Of a stretch of 64,000 bases of DNA, positions 63,760-64,000 are shown one piece after another. The notes below the pieces were generated by a model, which did no database searches, was not told the origin of the DNA, and was given only the letters and a program-made list of their open reading frames with translations. A program made the position numbers and the translations under genes. Source of the DNA: Anaerolineaceae bacterium (GTDB lineage Bacteria; Chloroflexota; Anaerolineae; Anaerolineales; Anaerolineaceae); the NCBI GenBank assembly GCA_002702705.1, contig PABH01000028.1, positions 232,140-296,139 on the forward strand, in the 5' to 3' direction. How positions within the stretch are numbered: position 1 is the first letter of the stretch; each line of letters begins with the position of its first letter.

Positions 63760-63790
63760 TTTGTGGGAGGGGGATTCCCCCTCCCACAAA
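63760..63790 (-). terminator. Intercistronic hairpin between binding protein and permease genes
   Basis: TTTGTGGGAGGGGG (63760-63773) and CCCCCTCCCACAAA (63777-63790), a perfect 14-bp GC-rich stem with a 3-nt loop. Such hairpins after a binding-protein gene raise its mRNA level over that of the permeases. Confidence 0.8.
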
Positions 63791-63802
63791 TCTAAACACA
63801 AC

Positions 63803-64000
63803 TTAATTACAAGGACCAGATACTTCACAAGCGGTTACTAAAGCGCTTTGGAAGGTATCTACATTGAAGTCCAGCAAGAACAGACCTAAAGCGGTATCAA
63901 ATTCGCTTTTCCAGGAGTCATTGGCTACCACACCATGGGTTAAAGAACCAACCACAGTATCATTTGCCCAATCGTCCATAGCGGATTGGAGATACACATC
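63803..64000 (-). CDS. ABC transporter substrate-binding protein, C-terminus only
   Basis: The last 65 or so codons of a gene that continues beyond the window. MYLQSAMDDWANDT and LFLLDFNVDTFQSALVTACE are typical of the C-terminal helices of family 1 sugar-binding lipoproteins. Its place ahead of MalF- and MalG-type permeases on the same strand supports this. Confidence 0.75.
   Translation of the reverse strand, partial: DVYLQSAMDDWANDTVVGSLTHGVVANDSWKSEFDTALGLFLLDFNVDTFQSALVTACEVSGPCN

Noticed and set aside
1..64000. tRNA, rRNA, insertion sequences, attachment sites or replication origin
   Set aside because: None seen on reading both strands; a tRNA covariance scan was not possible, so a missed tRNA cannot be excluded completely.

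Overview
The window is AT-rich bacterial chromosomal DNA with ordinary codon use, short operons with 4-nt ATGA overlaps, good Shine-Dalgarno sites and many hairpin terminators. I see no rRNA, tRNA, CRISPR array, insertion sequence, integrase or phage structural gene. The gene mix suggests a low-GC member of the Chloroflexota, probably Anaerolineae: MacAB-like transporters without a TolC partner, many NarL-type two-component systems, DUF11-repeat surface proteins with a YLPL motif, GldF-GldG-type fusions with DUF4340, and MalFG-type sugar transporters. That placement is an inference from gene content; no phylogenetic marker was computed.

Layout. 1-1.5 kb (minus): end of a HAD-like phosphatase gene and a GT87-like membrane glycosyltransferase. 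1.7-3.7 kb: an exported protein and a lipoprotein of unknown function. 4.1-10.4 kb: a six-gene operon with two HlyD/MacA-like adaptors, a MacB-like ATPase and permease, and two paralogous lipoproteins. 10.5-15.1 kb: a serine beta-lactamase-fold hydrolase, an AIF-like FAD oxidoreductase and a PRTase-like protein. 15.2-23.0 kb (mostly minus): an envelope glycan/lipid block with three GT2 enzymes, a GT-C enzyme, a DUF2064/TIGR04282 protein, DoxX and a PlsC-like acyltransferase, interrupted by a PadR regulator with a clear self-operator and a decayed metallophosphoesterase. 23.2-26.3 kb: a NarL-type two-component pair, a nucleotidyltransferase and a RidA protein. 26.5-33.2 kb: a 2242-residue DUF11-repeat surface protein, with a GGDEF protein upstream of it.

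35.3-38.7 kb: a GNAT protein and a cyclase/kynurenine-formamidase-like hydrolase, divergent from a DUF2877 (AllH-like) gene. 38.8-44 kb: RNase PH, an MFS transporter, a holin-like/alkaline-phosphatase-superfamily fusion and a degenerate pirin. 44.2-51 kb: a PAS-GGDEF protein, then a NarL regulator with a 1267-residue propeller histidine kinase that carries a lipobox. 51-55.6 kb: dUTPase, DegV, a TspO/MBR-like protein, an HDOD protein and a PilZ protein. 55.9-60.7 kb: an ABC ATPase, a GldF-GldG-like fusion and a DUF4340 protein. 60.8-64 kb (minus): a TPR membrane protein and a sugar ABC importer (two permeases and the C-terminus of the binding protein).

Recurring themes are envelope and surface biogenesis, c-di-GMP signalling (two GGDEF proteins with I-sites and one PilZ receptor) and environmental sensing. 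The least explained parts are the two-adaptor MacAB operon with its twin lipoproteins, the exact 408-bp coding repeats of the giant protein, and several strong operator-like palindromes.
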